64,000 nt of DNA from Pelagovum pacificum (lineage in GTDB: Bacteria > Pseudomonadota > Alphaproteobacteria > Rhodobacterales > Rhodobacteraceae): the NCBI RefSeq assembly GCF_016134045.1, contig NZ_CP065915.1:3657001-3721000 (forward strand), in the 5' to 3' direction. Position numbers and translations under genes: made by a program. Below are positions 1-10,530 of the stretch, one piece after another. The first letter of the stretch is position 1; each line of letters begins with the position of its first letter. The notes below the pieces were generated by a model that worked only from the letters and a program-made list of their open reading frames with translations, was not told the origin of the DNA and did not search any database.

Positions 1-649
1 CGATGAAAGCGGCGCTGCGCTCGCCGGTCCAGCGTGTGTAATGAAGATCGTCCGGCAGGGCCCAGGCGCGGTCCTTGCGCGCCCAGTAGTGGCCGCTGTC
101 GGACAGGCGCGGGGCCTTGACGGCCGTGTCACCCGGCAGCGGCTGGAAGTAGTCGCGCCAGTCGGCGAGGCCCTTCTCTTCCATCCAGATCGCGTAGTGC
201 TGGCCGACGTGGCTTTCATCGGCATGGTTGCGAGCGAGCTCGATATGCTGAAAGCCATACCAGGGGCCGTTGAAACCCCGCCAGAACTCAAGATCGCGGA
301 GTTTCGGCTGACTCTCCAGCGACGGCGGGGCGAGGGGCTGGAAGTGCGCCTTGCCTATCAGGCCAGTACGATAGCCCTGCGCGGCGAGATGGTCGCCGAG
401 GAACTCCCGATCCTCGGGCAGCGAGACGCCGATGGTCCAGGCCCCGTGTCGCGACGGATACTCCCCCGTGATGATCGAGGCGCGGGACGGCGTACAGACC
501 GGGCTCGGGCAATAGGCCCGATCGAAGCGGGTCCCCGCCGCACAGAGCCGGTCGAGGTTCGGCGTGCTGATCCGGTCGTTGACCGCGCCCAGCACGGTGA
601 AGTGCTGCTGATCGGTCGTGATGAGCAGGATGTTCGGTCGGTTGGTCAT
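1..649 (-). CDS. Sulfatase, N-terminal part (runs off window)
   Basis: This is the N-terminal 216 residues of a type I sulfatase, an alkaline-phosphatase-fold hydrolase of sulfate esters; the C-terminus lies beyond base 1. It opens with MTNRPNILLITTDQQHF, which carries the usual metal-binding Asp. It has the sulfatase signature CTPSR with the modifiable Cys at about residue 52, which would be converted to formylglycine. No signal peptide is visible, so a cytoplasmic enzyme is likely. The ATG at 647-649 lies two bases after the TGA of the upstream sulfatase, so translation is probably coupled and both belong to the ABC transporter operon. The substrate cannot be told from the sequence; arylsulfatase and carbohydrate sulfatase are both possible. 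Confidence 0.9.
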   Translation of the reverse strand, partial: MTNRPNILLITTDQQHFTVLGAVNDRISTPNLDRLCAAGTRFDRAYCPSPVCTPSRASIITGEYPSRHGAWTIGVSLPEDREFLGDHLAAQGYRTGLIGKAHFQPLAPPSLESQPKLRDLEFWRGFNGPWYGFQHIELARNHADESHVGQHYAIWMEEKGLADWRDYFQPLPGDTAVKAPRLSDSGHYWARKDRAWALPDDLHYTRWTGERSAAFI

Positions 650-651
650 CC

Positions 652-2184
652 TCAGCCCCGGCGAGCCGAAGCGCTGTCATGTTCGGGCACATCGCCGATT
701 GCGATCATCTTGGCGTCCAGCTTCGAAAGCATGGTGTCGAAAACCTCCGCGTAGGAGGGATCGCCGGCGACGTTCTTCAGCTCATAGGGATCTTCCTGAC
801 AGTCGAAGAGCTCCCACTCGGGCGGGCCGCCGCCGGGGCGGGCGCCGAGCTGGCCGAGGTCGTCGTTGTACCAGTAGATCAGCTTGTAGCGCTGGTCGCG
901 CACACCGTAGTGGGCCCATGCCTCGTGGATGATGTCGTTGTGCATCCAGTAGCGGTGATAGGCGAGCTGATCCCAGTCGTCCGGGGTCTTCCCCTCCAGG
1001 ACCGGGCGCATCGAGGTGCCCTGCATGTAGCTCGGCACGGGAAGGCCGGCGTAGTCGAGGAAGGTCGGCGCGAAGTCGACGTTGCAGGCGATGTCCTTCG
1101 AGGTGCTGCCTGCCGGGATCGCCGCCGGATACCGGCAGAGGAACGGCATCTGGTAGCTTTCCTCGTACATGAAGCGCTTGTCGAACCAGCCATGCTCGCC
1201 AAGAAAGAAGCCTTGGTCGGAGGTGTAGATGACGATGGTGTTCTCGGCGAGGCCGAGAGCATCGAGCGTGTCGAGCATACGGCCCACACCGTCGTCGATG
1301 GCCTGAACGGTTCGCAGGTAGCGGGACATGTAGCGCTGATACTTGAATTCGGCGAAGGCCTGCGGATCGTCGAAGGTGAAGTTATTGCCCGTTTCAGAGC
1401 AGATGACGGTGATCTCCTCGCCCGGCTGAAGCTCGGGGATTTTGCGCATCGGCCAGGGGTCGACCATCATTTCGCCCGCCACGCCGGCCGGCCCTTCGGG
1501 CTGGACCAGTGCGAGGTCCTCCCACAGCAGATCCGACTTCACGCGCATCTTGGCGGCCTCGGCGGCGGCGGCGCGGTTCTGGTAGTCGTCGCGGAACGTC
1601 TCTGGCAGCGGGATGCTTCCGGGCTCGTGCAGGTCGCGATAGCGCGGGTGATACTGCCAGTTCCGGTGCGGCGCCTTGTGGTGGCACATCAGGAAGAACG
1701 GCCGATCCTTGTGGCGCTCGATGAAGTCGACGGACTTGTCTGTGATGATGTCGGTCGCGTAGCCGCTGATCCGCTCGCGCCCCTCCGGGCCGATGAAGGC
1801 CGGGTCCCAGTAATCGCCCTGCCCCGGCACGACGGACCATTCGTCGAAGCCCGTCGGTTCGTGCTGCGGCCCTTCGCCGAGGTGCCATTTGCCGAAGATC
1901 GCGGTTCGGTAGCCGCCGGCCCTCAGGTGCTTGGCGACGTTGGGCCAGCGGTTGTCGATGTGCGTGTCGAGCGTCGTGACACAGTTCACGTGGTTATGGG
2001 TCCCGGTCAGGATCGCCGCACGCGACGGCGTGCAGATCGAGTTCGTCACATAGGTCGCGTCGTGGCGCATCCCCTCAGTCGCGAGCCGGTCGAGGTTCGG
2101 CGTTCGGTTCAGACCGCCGCCATAGGCCGAAATCGCGCGCGATGCGTGGTCGTCCGACATGATGAAGATGATGTTGGGGCGCAT
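652..2184 (-). CDS. Sulfatase (cytoplasmic, Cys-type)
   Basis: A full-length sulfatase of 510 residues. The N-terminus MRPNIIFIMSDDHASR carries the paired Asp metal ligands at residues 11-12. NSICTPSRAAILTG carries the formylglycine Cys at residue 51. A second metal site is seen in YTSDQGFFLGEHGWFDKR. The ATG at 2184 is chosen because a GAGGAG ribosome binding site sits just upstream and the protein then begins at the conserved fold; the frame stays open further upstream without homology. There is no signal peptide. It lies 14 bases after the ABC ATPase gene and just before the next sulfatase. I infer that it desulfates a substrate brought in by the transporter. Confidence 0.93.
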   Translation of the reverse strand: MRPNIIFIMSDDHASRAISAYGGGLNRTPNLDRLATEGMRHDATYVTNSICTPSRAAILTGTHNHVNCVTTLDTHIDNRWPNVAKHLRAGGYRTAIFGKWHLGEGPQHEPTGFDEWSVVPGQGDYWDPAFIGPEGRERISGYATDIITDKSVDFIERHKDRPFFLMCHHKAPHRNWQYHPRYRDLHEPGSIPLPETFRDDYQNRAAAAEAAKMRVKSDLLWEDLALVQPEGPAGVAGEMMVDPWPMRKIPELQPGEEITVICSETGNNFTFDDPQAFAEFKYQRYMSRYLRTVQAIDDGVGRMLDTLDALGLAENTIVIYTSDQGFFLGEHGWFDKRFMYEESYQMPFLCRYPAAIPAGSTSKDIACNVDFAPTFLDYAGLPVPSYMQGTSMRPVLEGKTPDDWDQLAYHRYWMHNDIIHEAWAHYGVRDQRYKLIYWYNDDLGQLGARPGGGPPEWELFDCQEDPYELKNVAGDPSYAEVFDTMLSKLDAKMIAIGDVPEHDSASARRG

Positions 2185-2198
2185 GGGATCACTCCTCT

Positions 2199-3269
<1,071 letters not shown>

Positions 3270-3286
3270 CTGGGACTCCCCTCGGA

Positions 3287-4165
3287 TCAGCCCTTCACCG
3301 CGCCGGCGAGGCCGTCGATGAAGTAGCGTTGCAGGAACAGGAACAGGATGATGACCGGCACGATCGTGATCGCCGACGCCGCGGTCATGCCGCCCCAATC
3401 GATGAAGTGCTCGCCCCGGAAGGAGTAGACGCCGACCGACAGCGTGCGCATCGACGGGTTCGCCAGCGTGACGACCAGCGGCAGGAGGAAGTCGTTCCAC
3501 GCCTGCAGCGTCTGCATCACGATGACGGTCACGATGATCGGCTTCGACAGCGGCAGCATCACGTACCAGAAGGTCTTCACCGGGCCGACGCCATCCATGC
3601 GTGACGCCTCCTCCAGCTCGTTCGGAAGCTGGGTGAAGTAGCCCGCGAAGAGCAGCGTGAAGATCACAATGGAATGGCCGCATGTCGCCAGCATCAGCCC
3701 CCAGAGCGACTGGCCGAGGCCGAGCGACGTCAGCAGTTCGAACACCGGGATGATCGTGTAGCCCTGCGGTATGAAGAGGGTGAAGACCATCAGCCCCATC
3801 AGTACCGCCTTCCCCGGGATCGGCCTGCGGCCCAGCACATAGCCCATCAGCGCCGCCGCGATCGTGGTGACCATCACGGAGCCGACCGTGACGAAGAGCG
3901 TGTTGAAGAAGTAGCGCCCGATGTTCGCCTCGACCCAGGCGTTGGTGTAATTCTCGAACGTCGGATTGTCCGGGATCAGGCCCGTGGAGGCGAAGATCTC
4001 GTTGTTGGACTTGAACGAGGCCGAGATCATCCAGACCAGCGGGTAGACCCAGACCACGCAGACCGCGGCCAGCACGACCGACGTGATCTGCCGCCTCAGA
4101 CGCGGTCCGAAGCGGGAGGTGCGCCGCCGGACGGCGGGCGCGCGACCGAGCGTTGCGTCAGACAT
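3287..4165 (-). CDS. Carbohydrate ABC transporter permease (MalG type)
   Basis: A 292-residue inner-membrane permease with about six hydrophobic segments. The EAA loop, which contacts the ATPase, is seen as EEASRMDGVGPVKTFWYVMLP near residue 190. It ends AGAVKG, typical of MalG-class proteins. The basic N-terminus (RRRTSRFGPRLRR) is cytoplasmic. Its ATG overlaps the end of the upstream permease gene by eight bases, which implies translational coupling. It belongs to the CUT1 family of di- and oligosaccharide or polyol importers. Confidence 0.94.
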   Translation of the reverse strand: MSDATLGRAPAVRRRTSRFGPRLRRQITSVVLAAVCVVWVYPLVWMISASFKSNNEIFASTGLIPDNPTFENYTNAWVEANIGRYFFNTLFVTVGSVMVTTIAAALMGYVLGRRPIPGKAVLMGLMVFTLFIPQGYTIIPVFELLTSLGLGQSLWGLMLATCGHSIVIFTLLFAGYFTQLPNELEEASRMDGVGPVKTFWYVMLPLSKPIIVTVIVMQTLQAWNDFLLPLVVTLANPSMRTLSVGVYSFRGEHFIDWGGMTAASAITIVPVIILFLFLQRYFIDGLAGAVKG

Positions 4166-5132
4166 TGGACGGGTCCTTCCTGCGAGCGTGGCGCACGGCG
4201 AGGATCTGGAAGATCGTCAGCACCATGATCGCGAGGCCGAAGAGCACGCCTGCCGCGCTCGCGTAGCCGAGGCGCGGGAACACGCCGGGCGACGGGGCGA
4301 AGGCGGTGCGGAAAATGAAGACCTCCATCACCTCGGAGGCGAAGAACGGCCCGCCCTGCGTCGTCGCCTGGATCAGCGGGAAGACGTTCAGCGCCGCGAT
4401 GGCGGAGATCAGACCGATGACCACCGCGAACGGCGCGACGATCGGCAGGATCACGAAGATCGTTGTCTGCCAGCCTTTCACGCCATCGAGCTTCGCCGCC
4501 TCGTACAACTCGTCCGGCACGGTCTGAAGCGCGGCGAGCCAGTAGATCAGCGTCACGCCAGACCACTTCCACACGAAGATCGCCGCCAGCGACCAGAGGA
4601 CCAGCTGCGGCGAGCCGAGGAAGTCGATCGCGCGCGGGATCAGCCCCCCTTCAAGCAGCAGCCCGTTGATCGGCCCGTTGAAGGGCGACAGCATCAGCGC
4701 CATGACGATGGCGATCACCGCGACCGGCGTGACCACCGGCAGGAAGATCATCGTCCGGAACAGCGTCGACAGCTTCAGCAGCTTGTTGTTGAGGATGATG
4801 GCGAGCACGAGGCTCAGCACCATCTGCAGCGGCACGGTCGCCAGCGTGAACAGCATCGAGCGCCAGAAGGCGGCGATGAAGAACTCGTCCTGCAGAAGCT
4901 CGCGGTAGTTGTCGAGCCCGACGAACACCCGGTTCGCATCGAAACCGGACCAGTCCAGCAGCGAGAAATATTGCGACGCGATCATCGGCCAGAGGATGAA
5001 GGCGCCGAAGACGATCAGCCCCGGCACGAGGAACAGGTAGTCGATCCGGTGTGCCCAGATCCTCTGCCCCAGTCCCTTGCGCGGCGGCGTGTCCGGGCGT
5101 CCCGGATCGAGATTGCCAGCGGAAGCGGCCAT
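4158..5132 (-). CDS. Carbohydrate ABC transporter permease (MalF/UgpA type)
   Basis: A 324-residue permease with a hydrophilic N-terminus and about six membrane segments, starting with the helix DYLFLVPGLIVFGAFILWPM. The EAA loop is read as YEAAKLDGVKGWQTTIFVILP. It forms the heterodimer partner of the MalG-type permease with which it overlaps. It follows the binding-protein gene after a short gap that holds a strong GC hairpin. The TQGGPFFASEVMEVFIF motif near the C-terminus is normal for this family. Confidence 0.94.
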   Translation of the reverse strand: MAASAGNLDPGRPDTPPRKGLGQRIWAHRIDYLFLVPGLIVFGAFILWPMIASQYFSLLDWSGFDANRVFVGLDNYRELLQDEFFIAAFWRSMLFTLATVPLQMVLSLVLAIILNNKLLKLSTLFRTMIFLPVVTPVAVIAIVMALMLSPFNGPINGLLLEGGLIPRAIDFLGSPQLVLWSLAAIFVWKWSGVTLIYWLAALQTVPDELYEAAKLDGVKGWQTTIFVILPIVAPFAVVIGLISAIAALNVFPLIQATTQGGPFFASEVMEVFIFRTAFAPSPGVFPRLGYASAAGVLFGLAIMVLTIFQILAVRHARRKDPSNV

Positions 5133-5153
5133 GTTTGTTCCTTGTCAGGTGGT

Positions 5154-5178
5154 GGCCGGCCCGGCGTGCGGGCCGGCC
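5154..5178 (-). terminator. Intercistronic hairpin between binding protein and permease
   Basis: A perfect 9-bp inverted repeat (GGCCGGCCC and GGGCCGGCC) with a 7-base loop lies between the binding-protein stop and the first permease start. No T-tract follows on the minus strand. It is therefore more likely an mRNA-stabilising or partial attenuating stem, which raises binding-protein expression over the permeases, than a full terminator. Confidence 0.6.
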
Positions 5179-5192
5179 TGGATCGGGACGGC

Positions 5193-6692
5193 TCAGCCGT
5201 AGTCCTGCATCGGATCCCAGTCCTCGAAGACGAGCATGTCGCGAGTAACCTCGGCACCGTTGCCGTTCGCCTCTTCGATGGCGGCATCGAGCGCCGCGCT
5301 CATCGCGTCGTTCACCTTGGTGAGGGTCTCCTGAACGCCCTGAAGCTGACCGGAGAACAACCCCTGAACCGTCTGCGCGAGGTTCGGCGTCGGCTCGATG
5401 AAGACCCGGGCGACCTCTACGAAGCCGGTGCTGGCCGAGTAGGGCACCGGCGTCGCGCGGACCTGCTCCTCCTGGATGGCGAGGACCTGGCGCGAGCGCT
5501 CGGACAGATCTGCCTGGTTGTTCGCCTCGGGGAAGATTGCCGGGTCGGCAGGGCCGACCACGTTGGCCCATGCCGTCTGGCCCTCGAGCGTGCCCATGAT
5601 GCGGAACACGTCGGCCGCGTATTCCGGGTTCTTCGAGGCTGCGTTGAGGAACATCATGTTCGCCGTCGCCGGCAGCGAGTCGGTGTAGGTCTTGCCGTTC
5701 GCCCCTTCCGGTGCGGGCGTCATCGCCATGCCGAAGTCGAAGTCGGGGTTGTTGGCTTCCCAGATCGGGACGTTCCACGGGCCTTGCAGGATCATGCCCG
5801 CGTTGCCCTGCGCCACGAAGGCGCGGGCCTGCGGCGCGTTGAGGCTCATCAGGCCGGGGAAGGTCGACCCGTCGTCCCGCATGGCGAGCAGCAATTCGAC
5901 CGCGCCGACGAACTCCTCACTGTCGATCACGTATTCCCCGGTCGTGTAGTCGAAGCCGGTGACGAAGCCCGAGGTGCCGCAATGGGCGCCCGCACGCGTG
6001 GCGAGGTGGATGGTCGCGTCGCGCCAGCGGTTCACCTGCGCGCCCCCGATGATGAAGCCCGGCGTACGGCCGCCCGAGTTCTCTGTGATCTGCCGTGCGG
6101 CGGTGCGGAATTCTTCCCACGTCAGCGGGTTGTCGGGGCCCGGCTGGAAGTCGGTGAGGGACATCGCCTCCTGCCCGAACAACAGCAGGCAGGACGACCG
6201 GCGGTCGGAGGTGAAGGGCAGGCCATAGGTCTGGCCGTCCATCATGTTGACGCCCTCGATGAAGGAGCCCGTCGGGAAGCCGGCTTTCCACTCTTCGATG
6301 TCGGGGATCAGCGGATCGAGCGGCTGCACCCACCCTTCCGAGATGGCGACGGCGGGCGGCATGTCGAGCGGCAGCGTGAAGGCATCCGGCGCGGTGCCAT
6401 TGCGCACGCCGAGCGGCACGACGGTCGCGATCTCGCTCCACGGCAGGCCGTCATAGACGACGTCGATACCGTTCTGATTCTTGTATTCCTCAAGAAAGGC
6501 CTCGAAAAAGACGGCTTTCTGGTCGCCACTGTCAAGCCAGCGCAGTGGGCCGTCCGGCGCGGGCAGGTCGATCGGCGAATCACCGATGCCGTATTGCTGT
6601 GCGACGACGGGTCCGGCGACGGCGGCGAGGCCGGCGGCACTTGCGGTGCCCAGAAACTCGCGGCGCGACAGGCCACGTGGGGTTCGTATCAT
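5193..6692 (-). CDS. Extracellular solute-binding protein, Tat-exported
   Basis: A 499-residue family 1 (carbohydrate-type) solute-binding protein. The N-terminus MIRTPRGLSRREFLGTASA is a twin-arginine signal (S-R-R-E-F-L) followed by a hydrophobic stretch and a VVAQ cleavage region, so it would be exported folded through Tat. The mature part has the expected motifs for sugar binders (PADPAIFPEANNQADLSE, and a GNAGMILQGPWNVP segment). It is the first gene of the minus-strand transport and sulfatase operon and is divergent from the LysR gene at 6829. The ligand is not evident. Confidence 0.92.
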   Translation of the reverse strand: MIRTPRGLSRREFLGTASAAGLAAVAGPVVAQQYGIGDSPIDLPAPDGPLRWLDSGDQKAVFFEAFLEEYKNQNGIDVVYDGLPWSEIATVVPLGVRNGTAPDAFTLPLDMPPAVAISEGWVQPLDPLIPDIEEWKAGFPTGSFIEGVNMMDGQTYGLPFTSDRRSSCLLLFGQEAMSLTDFQPGPDNPLTWEEFRTAARQITENSGGRTPGFIIGGAQVNRWRDATIHLATRAGAHCGTSGFVTGFDYTTGEYVIDSEEFVGAVELLLAMRDDGSTFPGLMSLNAPQARAFVAQGNAGMILQGPWNVPIWEANNPDFDFGMAMTPAPEGANGKTYTDSLPATANMMFLNAASKNPEYAADVFRIMGTLEGQTAWANVVGPADPAIFPEANNQADLSERSRQVLAIQEEQVRATPVPYSASTGFVEVARVFIEPTPNLAQTVQGLFSGQLQGVQETLTKVNDAMSAALDAAIEEANGNGAEVTRDMLVFEDWDPMQDYG

Positions 6693-6770
6693 CTCGTTTC
6701 TCCTCCCATTGCCGGTCTCGGCACCCTCTCCCGGGGTTGCGACCAGCCGATGCCCCGGACTTTAGTGATT

Positions 6771-6801
6771 GCCGGGATGCATACAAAATGCATAATCCGG
6801 C
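6771..6801. promoter_or_regulatory. Imperfect inverted repeat in the LysR/binding-protein intergenic region
   Basis: The divergent spacer contains GCCGGGATGCAT, a five-base AT-rich centre, then ATGCATAATCCGGC. The arms pair except for a two-base insertion. The placement between a LysR gene and its divergent transport operon, and the T-N11-A-like spacing of AT-rich arms, fit a LysR binding site. This is inference; no consensus for this regulator is known to me. Confidence 0.5.
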
Positions 6802-6828
6802 AGGAGCGATGCAAGAACTTTATCACTC

Positions 6829-7764
6829 ATGATCGACTTGATGACCCACCTCTTCCGACTCCAGGCCATCGTGGAGGAAGGAAGCCTGCGCCGCGCCGCG
6901 CTTCGGCTGAACGTCACCCAGCCTGCCTTGTCGCGCTCTGTCGCGCAGATCGAGGAGCGGCTTGGCCAACCCCTGCTGGAGCGGCACGCGCGTGGCGTTC
7001 TGCCGACGCCGTTCGGGGAAAAGGTGCTGACCTCGGTCATGCGCCTGTCGCGGCAATGGGAGCTGGCGGAAGAAGAGCTTCTGTCGACCTCCGTCGATCC
7101 GAAGGGCAAGATCAGCATCGACGCCGGTCCGCTCTGGCGGACGGTGGTGCTGCCGCAGCTGTTCGACCCGCTCCAGAAGGCGCATCCCAACCTCGAGATC
7201 GACCTGACGAATCTCGCGCAGGGGTCTGGGGTGGAGAAGCTGCTCGACGGGCGCATCGACGCCCTGTTCGGCGGGCTGCAGTTCGCGTCCGATCTGCCAC
7301 CGCGGCTGGTCGCGCGCGCCTTTACCACCTTCCACGACCGGGTCGTCGCGCGTGAGGATCACCCGATCCTGTCGCTGAGGGGCGACGACGGCGAAATCCC
7401 CGTAGAGGCGCTGCTCGACTATCCCTGGCTCGTCTACACCGCGGACCCGATTTACGAGATCGAGACGGTTCACGCCGCGAACGAGCGGCTTGGCCGGACT
7501 CCCGACATCCGCATCACGACGCAGTCGCTGATGTCGGCGATCAACATTTTGCAGCGGTCCGACTGCGTGAGCATCCTGCCGGACGCGGCCGTCACCAACA
7601 CCGTGAACCCGAGCGTGATCGCCCTGCCCGTCGCGCTTGGCCGGCGCACCGCGAAGTCCGGCGTGATATTCCGGGAGGAGATGGCCGAGTGGCCGCCGCT
7701 GGTCACGCTGCTCGACCTTTGCGAAGCCCATTTCGGCGGAGCGTCCGCCGCCGTTCAGGCCTGA
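6829..7764 (+). CDS. LysR-family transcriptional regulator
   Basis: A 311-residue LTTR. The N-terminal winged helix-turn-helix covers residues 1-65 (FRLQAIVEEGSLRRAALRLN, then VTQPALSRSVAQIEERLG), and a periplasmic-binding-fold effector domain follows. The start at 6829 gives MIDLMTHLFRL; the ATG at 6841 is an alternative, and neither has a convincing Shine-Dalgarno at ideal distance. It is divergent from the transport/sulfatase operon and followed 10 bases later by a sulfatase, so it very likely controls this organosulfate locus in response to an imported or desulfated compound. Confidence 0.92.
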   Translation: MIDLMTHLFRLQAIVEEGSLRRAALRLNVTQPALSRSVAQIEERLGQPLLERHARGVLPTPFGEKVLTSVMRLSRQWELAEEELLSTSVDPKGKISIDAGPLWRTVVLPQLFDPLQKAHPNLEIDLTNLAQGSGVEKLLDGRIDALFGGLQFASDLPPRLVARAFTTFHDRVVAREDHPILSLRGDDGEIPVEALLDYPWLVYTADPIYEIETVHAANERLGRTPDIRITTQSLMSAINILQRSDCVSILPDAAVTNTVNPSVIALPVALGRRTAKSGVIFREEMAEWPPLVTLLDLCEAHFGGASAAVQA

Positions 7765-7774
7765 GGAGCCCTCC

Positions 7775-9211
7775 ATGACGACGCCCCAAGGCCGTCCGCA
7801 TATCTTCCTCGTGATGACCGACCAGCAGCGGTTCGACACGATCCGCGAGACCGGCGCGAGCTGGATGCATACCCCGACGCTCGACAGGTTGGCACGCGAA
7901 GGAGTGGTGTTCGATAATTGTTTCGTCAACGCACCATCCTGCGTGCCGTCGCGTGCCGCGCTGTTTTCCGGCGTCGAACCTCATTGTTCGGGCGTCCTGC
8001 GCAACGGTCAGTCTTGGCAGCGGACCTGGGTACCGGCGATGGCCGAAGCCGGCTATCACTGCGTCTCTGTCGGCAAGATGCACACCATCCCCTACGACGC
8101 TGACGCCGGGTTTCACGAACGCTTCGTCGTGGAGAACAAGGACCGCTTCTACGAGGGCCGCTGGTTCGCCGACGAGCTCGACAAGGCGATCGCCGCGCAC
8201 AAGCTGGAGAAGCCCTCCCGCGCCGGCTACCGGACGTTGCCCGACTACCGCGACCGGCTTGGCGCGGTGGACTGGACATTGCCCCGTCACCTGCACCCCG
8301 ACGTCTTCGTCGCGGAGACCGCCCGCTGGTGGTTGTCGACCCGGCCCCGTCCGGACCGCCTGTTCATGCAGATCGGCCTGCCGGGACCGCACCCGCCCTA
8401 CGACCCGACCCCCGACGAGGTCGCGCGTTACGAGGCGATGGAGGACCTGCCGCTGCCTGAGGTCACGGAGGACGAACTCGCGTCCCTGCCCGCCTACCTG
8501 AAGGAAAAGCGCCGCCACGATGTGGAGGTCGACCACGACGCCGTCGCGTGGAAGCTGGAGCCGACCGAGGCGGAGCTGCGCAGGTTGCGCGCGCATTACT
8601 ACGCGAATGTCACGATGATCGACGACGAAGTCGGCAAGCTGATCGCGACCCTGGAGGAATCCGGCTACCTCGAGAATTCCGTGATCATCTTCATGTCCGA
8701 CCACGGCGACGCATTGGGCGATCACGGGCTCAGCCAGAAGTGGTCGATGTATGAGCCGGTTACGAAGGTCCCCGCGATCGTCTGGGCGCCGGGCCGGTGC
8801 GCGCCGCGCCGGCTCGACGGTTTGTGCCAGCTGTTCGACTTCGGGCCGACGATCCTCGACCTTGCCGGAGCGAAGCAACCTGTGCCCTGCCATGCACAGA
8901 GCTTGCTGCGCGCCTTGAAGGGTGAGCCGTGGGAGGGCCGCGATTTCGTGGTCTGCGAACAGGCAGGCGACGTGTCGATGACCGGAGCTCGGCTGGTCAG
9001 CATGATCCGCGACGACCGCTGGAAAGCGGTGTTCATCGAAGGTGCGGAGGATGGACAGTTGTTCGACCTCGCTACCGATCCGGAGGAGAGGCGGAATCTC
9101 TGGTCCGATCCCGATCATGCCGAAGAGTTGCGCCGCCTCCGCGATGAGTTCGCGGCATGGCGTACCCGCACGATGCTGGAGGCGATGGACCTGTTCGCCG
9201 ACGCCCGCTGA
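7775..9211 (+). CDS. Sulfatase (third of the locus)
   Basis: A 478-residue type I sulfatase. HIFLVMTDQQRFDTIRETG gives the first metal ligands, and NAPSCVPSRAALFSG gives the formylglycine Cys at about residue 56. FMSDHGDALGDHGLSQKWSMYEP supplies the second metal site. There is no signal peptide. It follows the LysR gene by 10 bases, with GAGGAG just before the start, so the two are probably cotranscribed. It is clearly diverged from the two minus-strand sulfatases and may act on a different ester of the same substrate. Confidence 0.93.
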   Translation: MTTPQGRPHIFLVMTDQQRFDTIRETGASWMHTPTLDRLAREGVVFDNCFVNAPSCVPSRAALFSGVEPHCSGVLRNGQSWQRTWVPAMAEAGYHCVSVGKMHTIPYDADAGFHERFVVENKDRFYEGRWFADELDKAIAAHKLEKPSRAGYRTLPDYRDRLGAVDWTLPRHLHPDVFVAETARWWLSTRPRPDRLFMQIGLPGPHPPYDPTPDEVARYEAMEDLPLPEVTEDELASLPAYLKEKRRHDVEVDHDAVAWKLEPTEAELRRLRAHYYANVTMIDDEVGKLIATLEESGYLENSVIIFMSDHGDALGDHGLSQKWSMYEPVTKVPAIVWAPGRCAPRRLDGLCQLFDFGPTILDLAGAKQPVPCHAQSLLRALKGEPWEGRDFVVCEQAGDVSMTGARLVSMIRDDRWKAVFIEGAEDGQLFDLATDPEERRNLWSDPDHAEELRRLRDEFAAWRTRTMLEAMDLFADAR

Positions 9212-9214
9212 AGC

Positions 9215-10363
9215 TCAGGCGAAGTAGCTGTCGAGTATCCGCCGGTAGACGGCTTTCAAGGTGACGATCTGGTCCGTCGGCACGCGCTCGTCGACGGCAT
9301 GCATCGTCTTTCCGACGAGACCGAACTCCACCACCGGGCAGTGATCCTTCACGAACCGCGCGTCGGACGTTCCGCCGCTGGTCGACAGTTCCGGCGTGAC
9401 GCCGGTCTCTGCCTCGACGGCCGCCGCGACGAGATCGGACAGCGGGCCGGGCGGTGTCAGGAAAGCTTCACCGGAAATCTTGGCGTCCATCTCGATCGTC
9501 ACGCCGTAGGCGTCGGCGACTTTCTCGGCCTCGGACTGCAACAAACGGGTCAGGCTGCTGCCGGTGTGCGTGTCGTTGAAGCGGATGTTCACGGTGGCCC
9601 GGCACGTGGCCGGGATCACGTTCGTCGTCGGATTTCCGGTGTCGACCGTCACCACCGCCAGCGTCGACGCGTCGAAATGGTCGGTCCCCTCGTCCAGTCG
9701 CATCGACGCCAGCCGGTCCAGCAACCGCACCATCGGCGGCAGTGGGTTGTTGGCCCGGTGCGGATAGGCGGAGTGGCCCTGCGTGCCCTTCACCGTGAAC
9801 CAAGCGGACATCGAGCCGCGCCGCCCGATCTTGATCATCTCGCCCATGCGATCGGGGCAGGTCGGCTCCCCCACCAGGCAGACGCTCATCCGCTCGCCCG
9901 CCTCGTCCATCCACTCGAGCAGCGCGCGGGTGCCGTCGACCGACGGCCCCTCCTCGTCACCGGTGATGGCAAGGATCACCGCGCCGTCAGGCGGCGTCTC
10001 GCGAACGAAATCGACGGCGGCGGCCGCGAAAGCGGCGACGCCGGACTTCATGTCGACCGCGCCGCGCCCCCACAGAACGCCGTCCCGCACCTCTGCCCCG
10101 AAGGGATCGACGGACCAGTCGGTCACATCGCCGACCGGCACGACATCGGTGTGACCGTTGAAGCCGAAGGACCGCTCCGCCCCTTTCGCGCCCCACCGGG
10201 CATAGAGGTTCGCAACACCGTTCCGGTCCACGCGAGTGCAGTCGAAACCGGCGTCCGACAGCAGGTCGGACAGCAGTCCGAGCGCGCCACCCTCTTCCGG
10301 TGTCACGGAGGGACAGCGCACGAGCGCGGCTGTCAGATCGACCGGGTTCTGGGGGTCCGACAT
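9215..10363 (-). CDS. dapE: Succinyl-diaminopimelate desuccinylase
   Basis: A 382-residue M20-family zinc hydrolase that removes succinate from N-succinyl-LL-diaminopimelate in lysine and peptidoglycan precursor synthesis. Metal and catalytic motifs are in order: [11 protein letters not shown] (His71, Asp73), GAVDMKSG (Asp104), and ITGDEEGP (the catalytic and metal-bridging Glu pair at 137-138). GEPTC at about residue 166 and the C-terminal [12 protein letters not shown] supply the remaining metal ligands. It is convergent with the third sulfatase, with only three bases between them. dapD lies 1.2 kb upstream on the same strand, which supports the assignment. Confidence 0.95.
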   Translation of the reverse strand: MSDPQNPVDLTAALVRCPSVTPEEGGALGLLSDLLSDAGFDCTRVDRNGVANLYARWGAKGAERSFGFNGHTDVVPVGDVTDWSVDPFGAEVRDGVLWGRGAVDMKSGVAAFAAAAVDFVRETPPDGAVILAITGDEEGPSVDGTRALLEWMDEAGERMSVCLVGEPTCPDRMGEMIKIGRRGSMSAWFTVKGTQGHSAYPHRANNPLPPMVRLLDRLASMRLDEGTDHFDASTLAVVTVDTGNPTTNVIPATCRATVNIRFNDTHTGSSLTRLLQSEAEKVADAYGVTIEMDAKISGEAFLTPPGPLSDLVAAAVEAETGVTPELSTSGGTSDARFVKDHCPVVEFGLVGKTMHAVDERVPTDQIVTLKAVYRRILDSYFA

Positions 10364-10530
10364 TGAAGTCTCCTTCGAGGTCAGGGGCTACCGGGGATTC
10401 ATATCAAAGGCAACGAACTGCGGTCGAACGGTGCCGGCCGGCGGTCGATGTCGGCCGTCACAGCCGGAAGGCCGCGTCGAGATAGCAGGTCGGGCAGCCG
10501 ACCGGACTCGCCCGCCGCGCGGCCTGACAA

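Noticed and set aside
4083-7355. A 1,090-codon open frame on the plus strand
   Set aside because: It lies antisense to the ABC transporter operon. The translation is low-complexity and rich in Arg, Asp, Gln and Glu, as expected of the complement of GC-rich coding DNA. The minus-strand genes are clear.
7703-9118. A 471-codon minus-strand frame over the third sulfatase
   Set aside because: It is antisense to a sulfatase with CVPSR signature, and shows no motif of its own.
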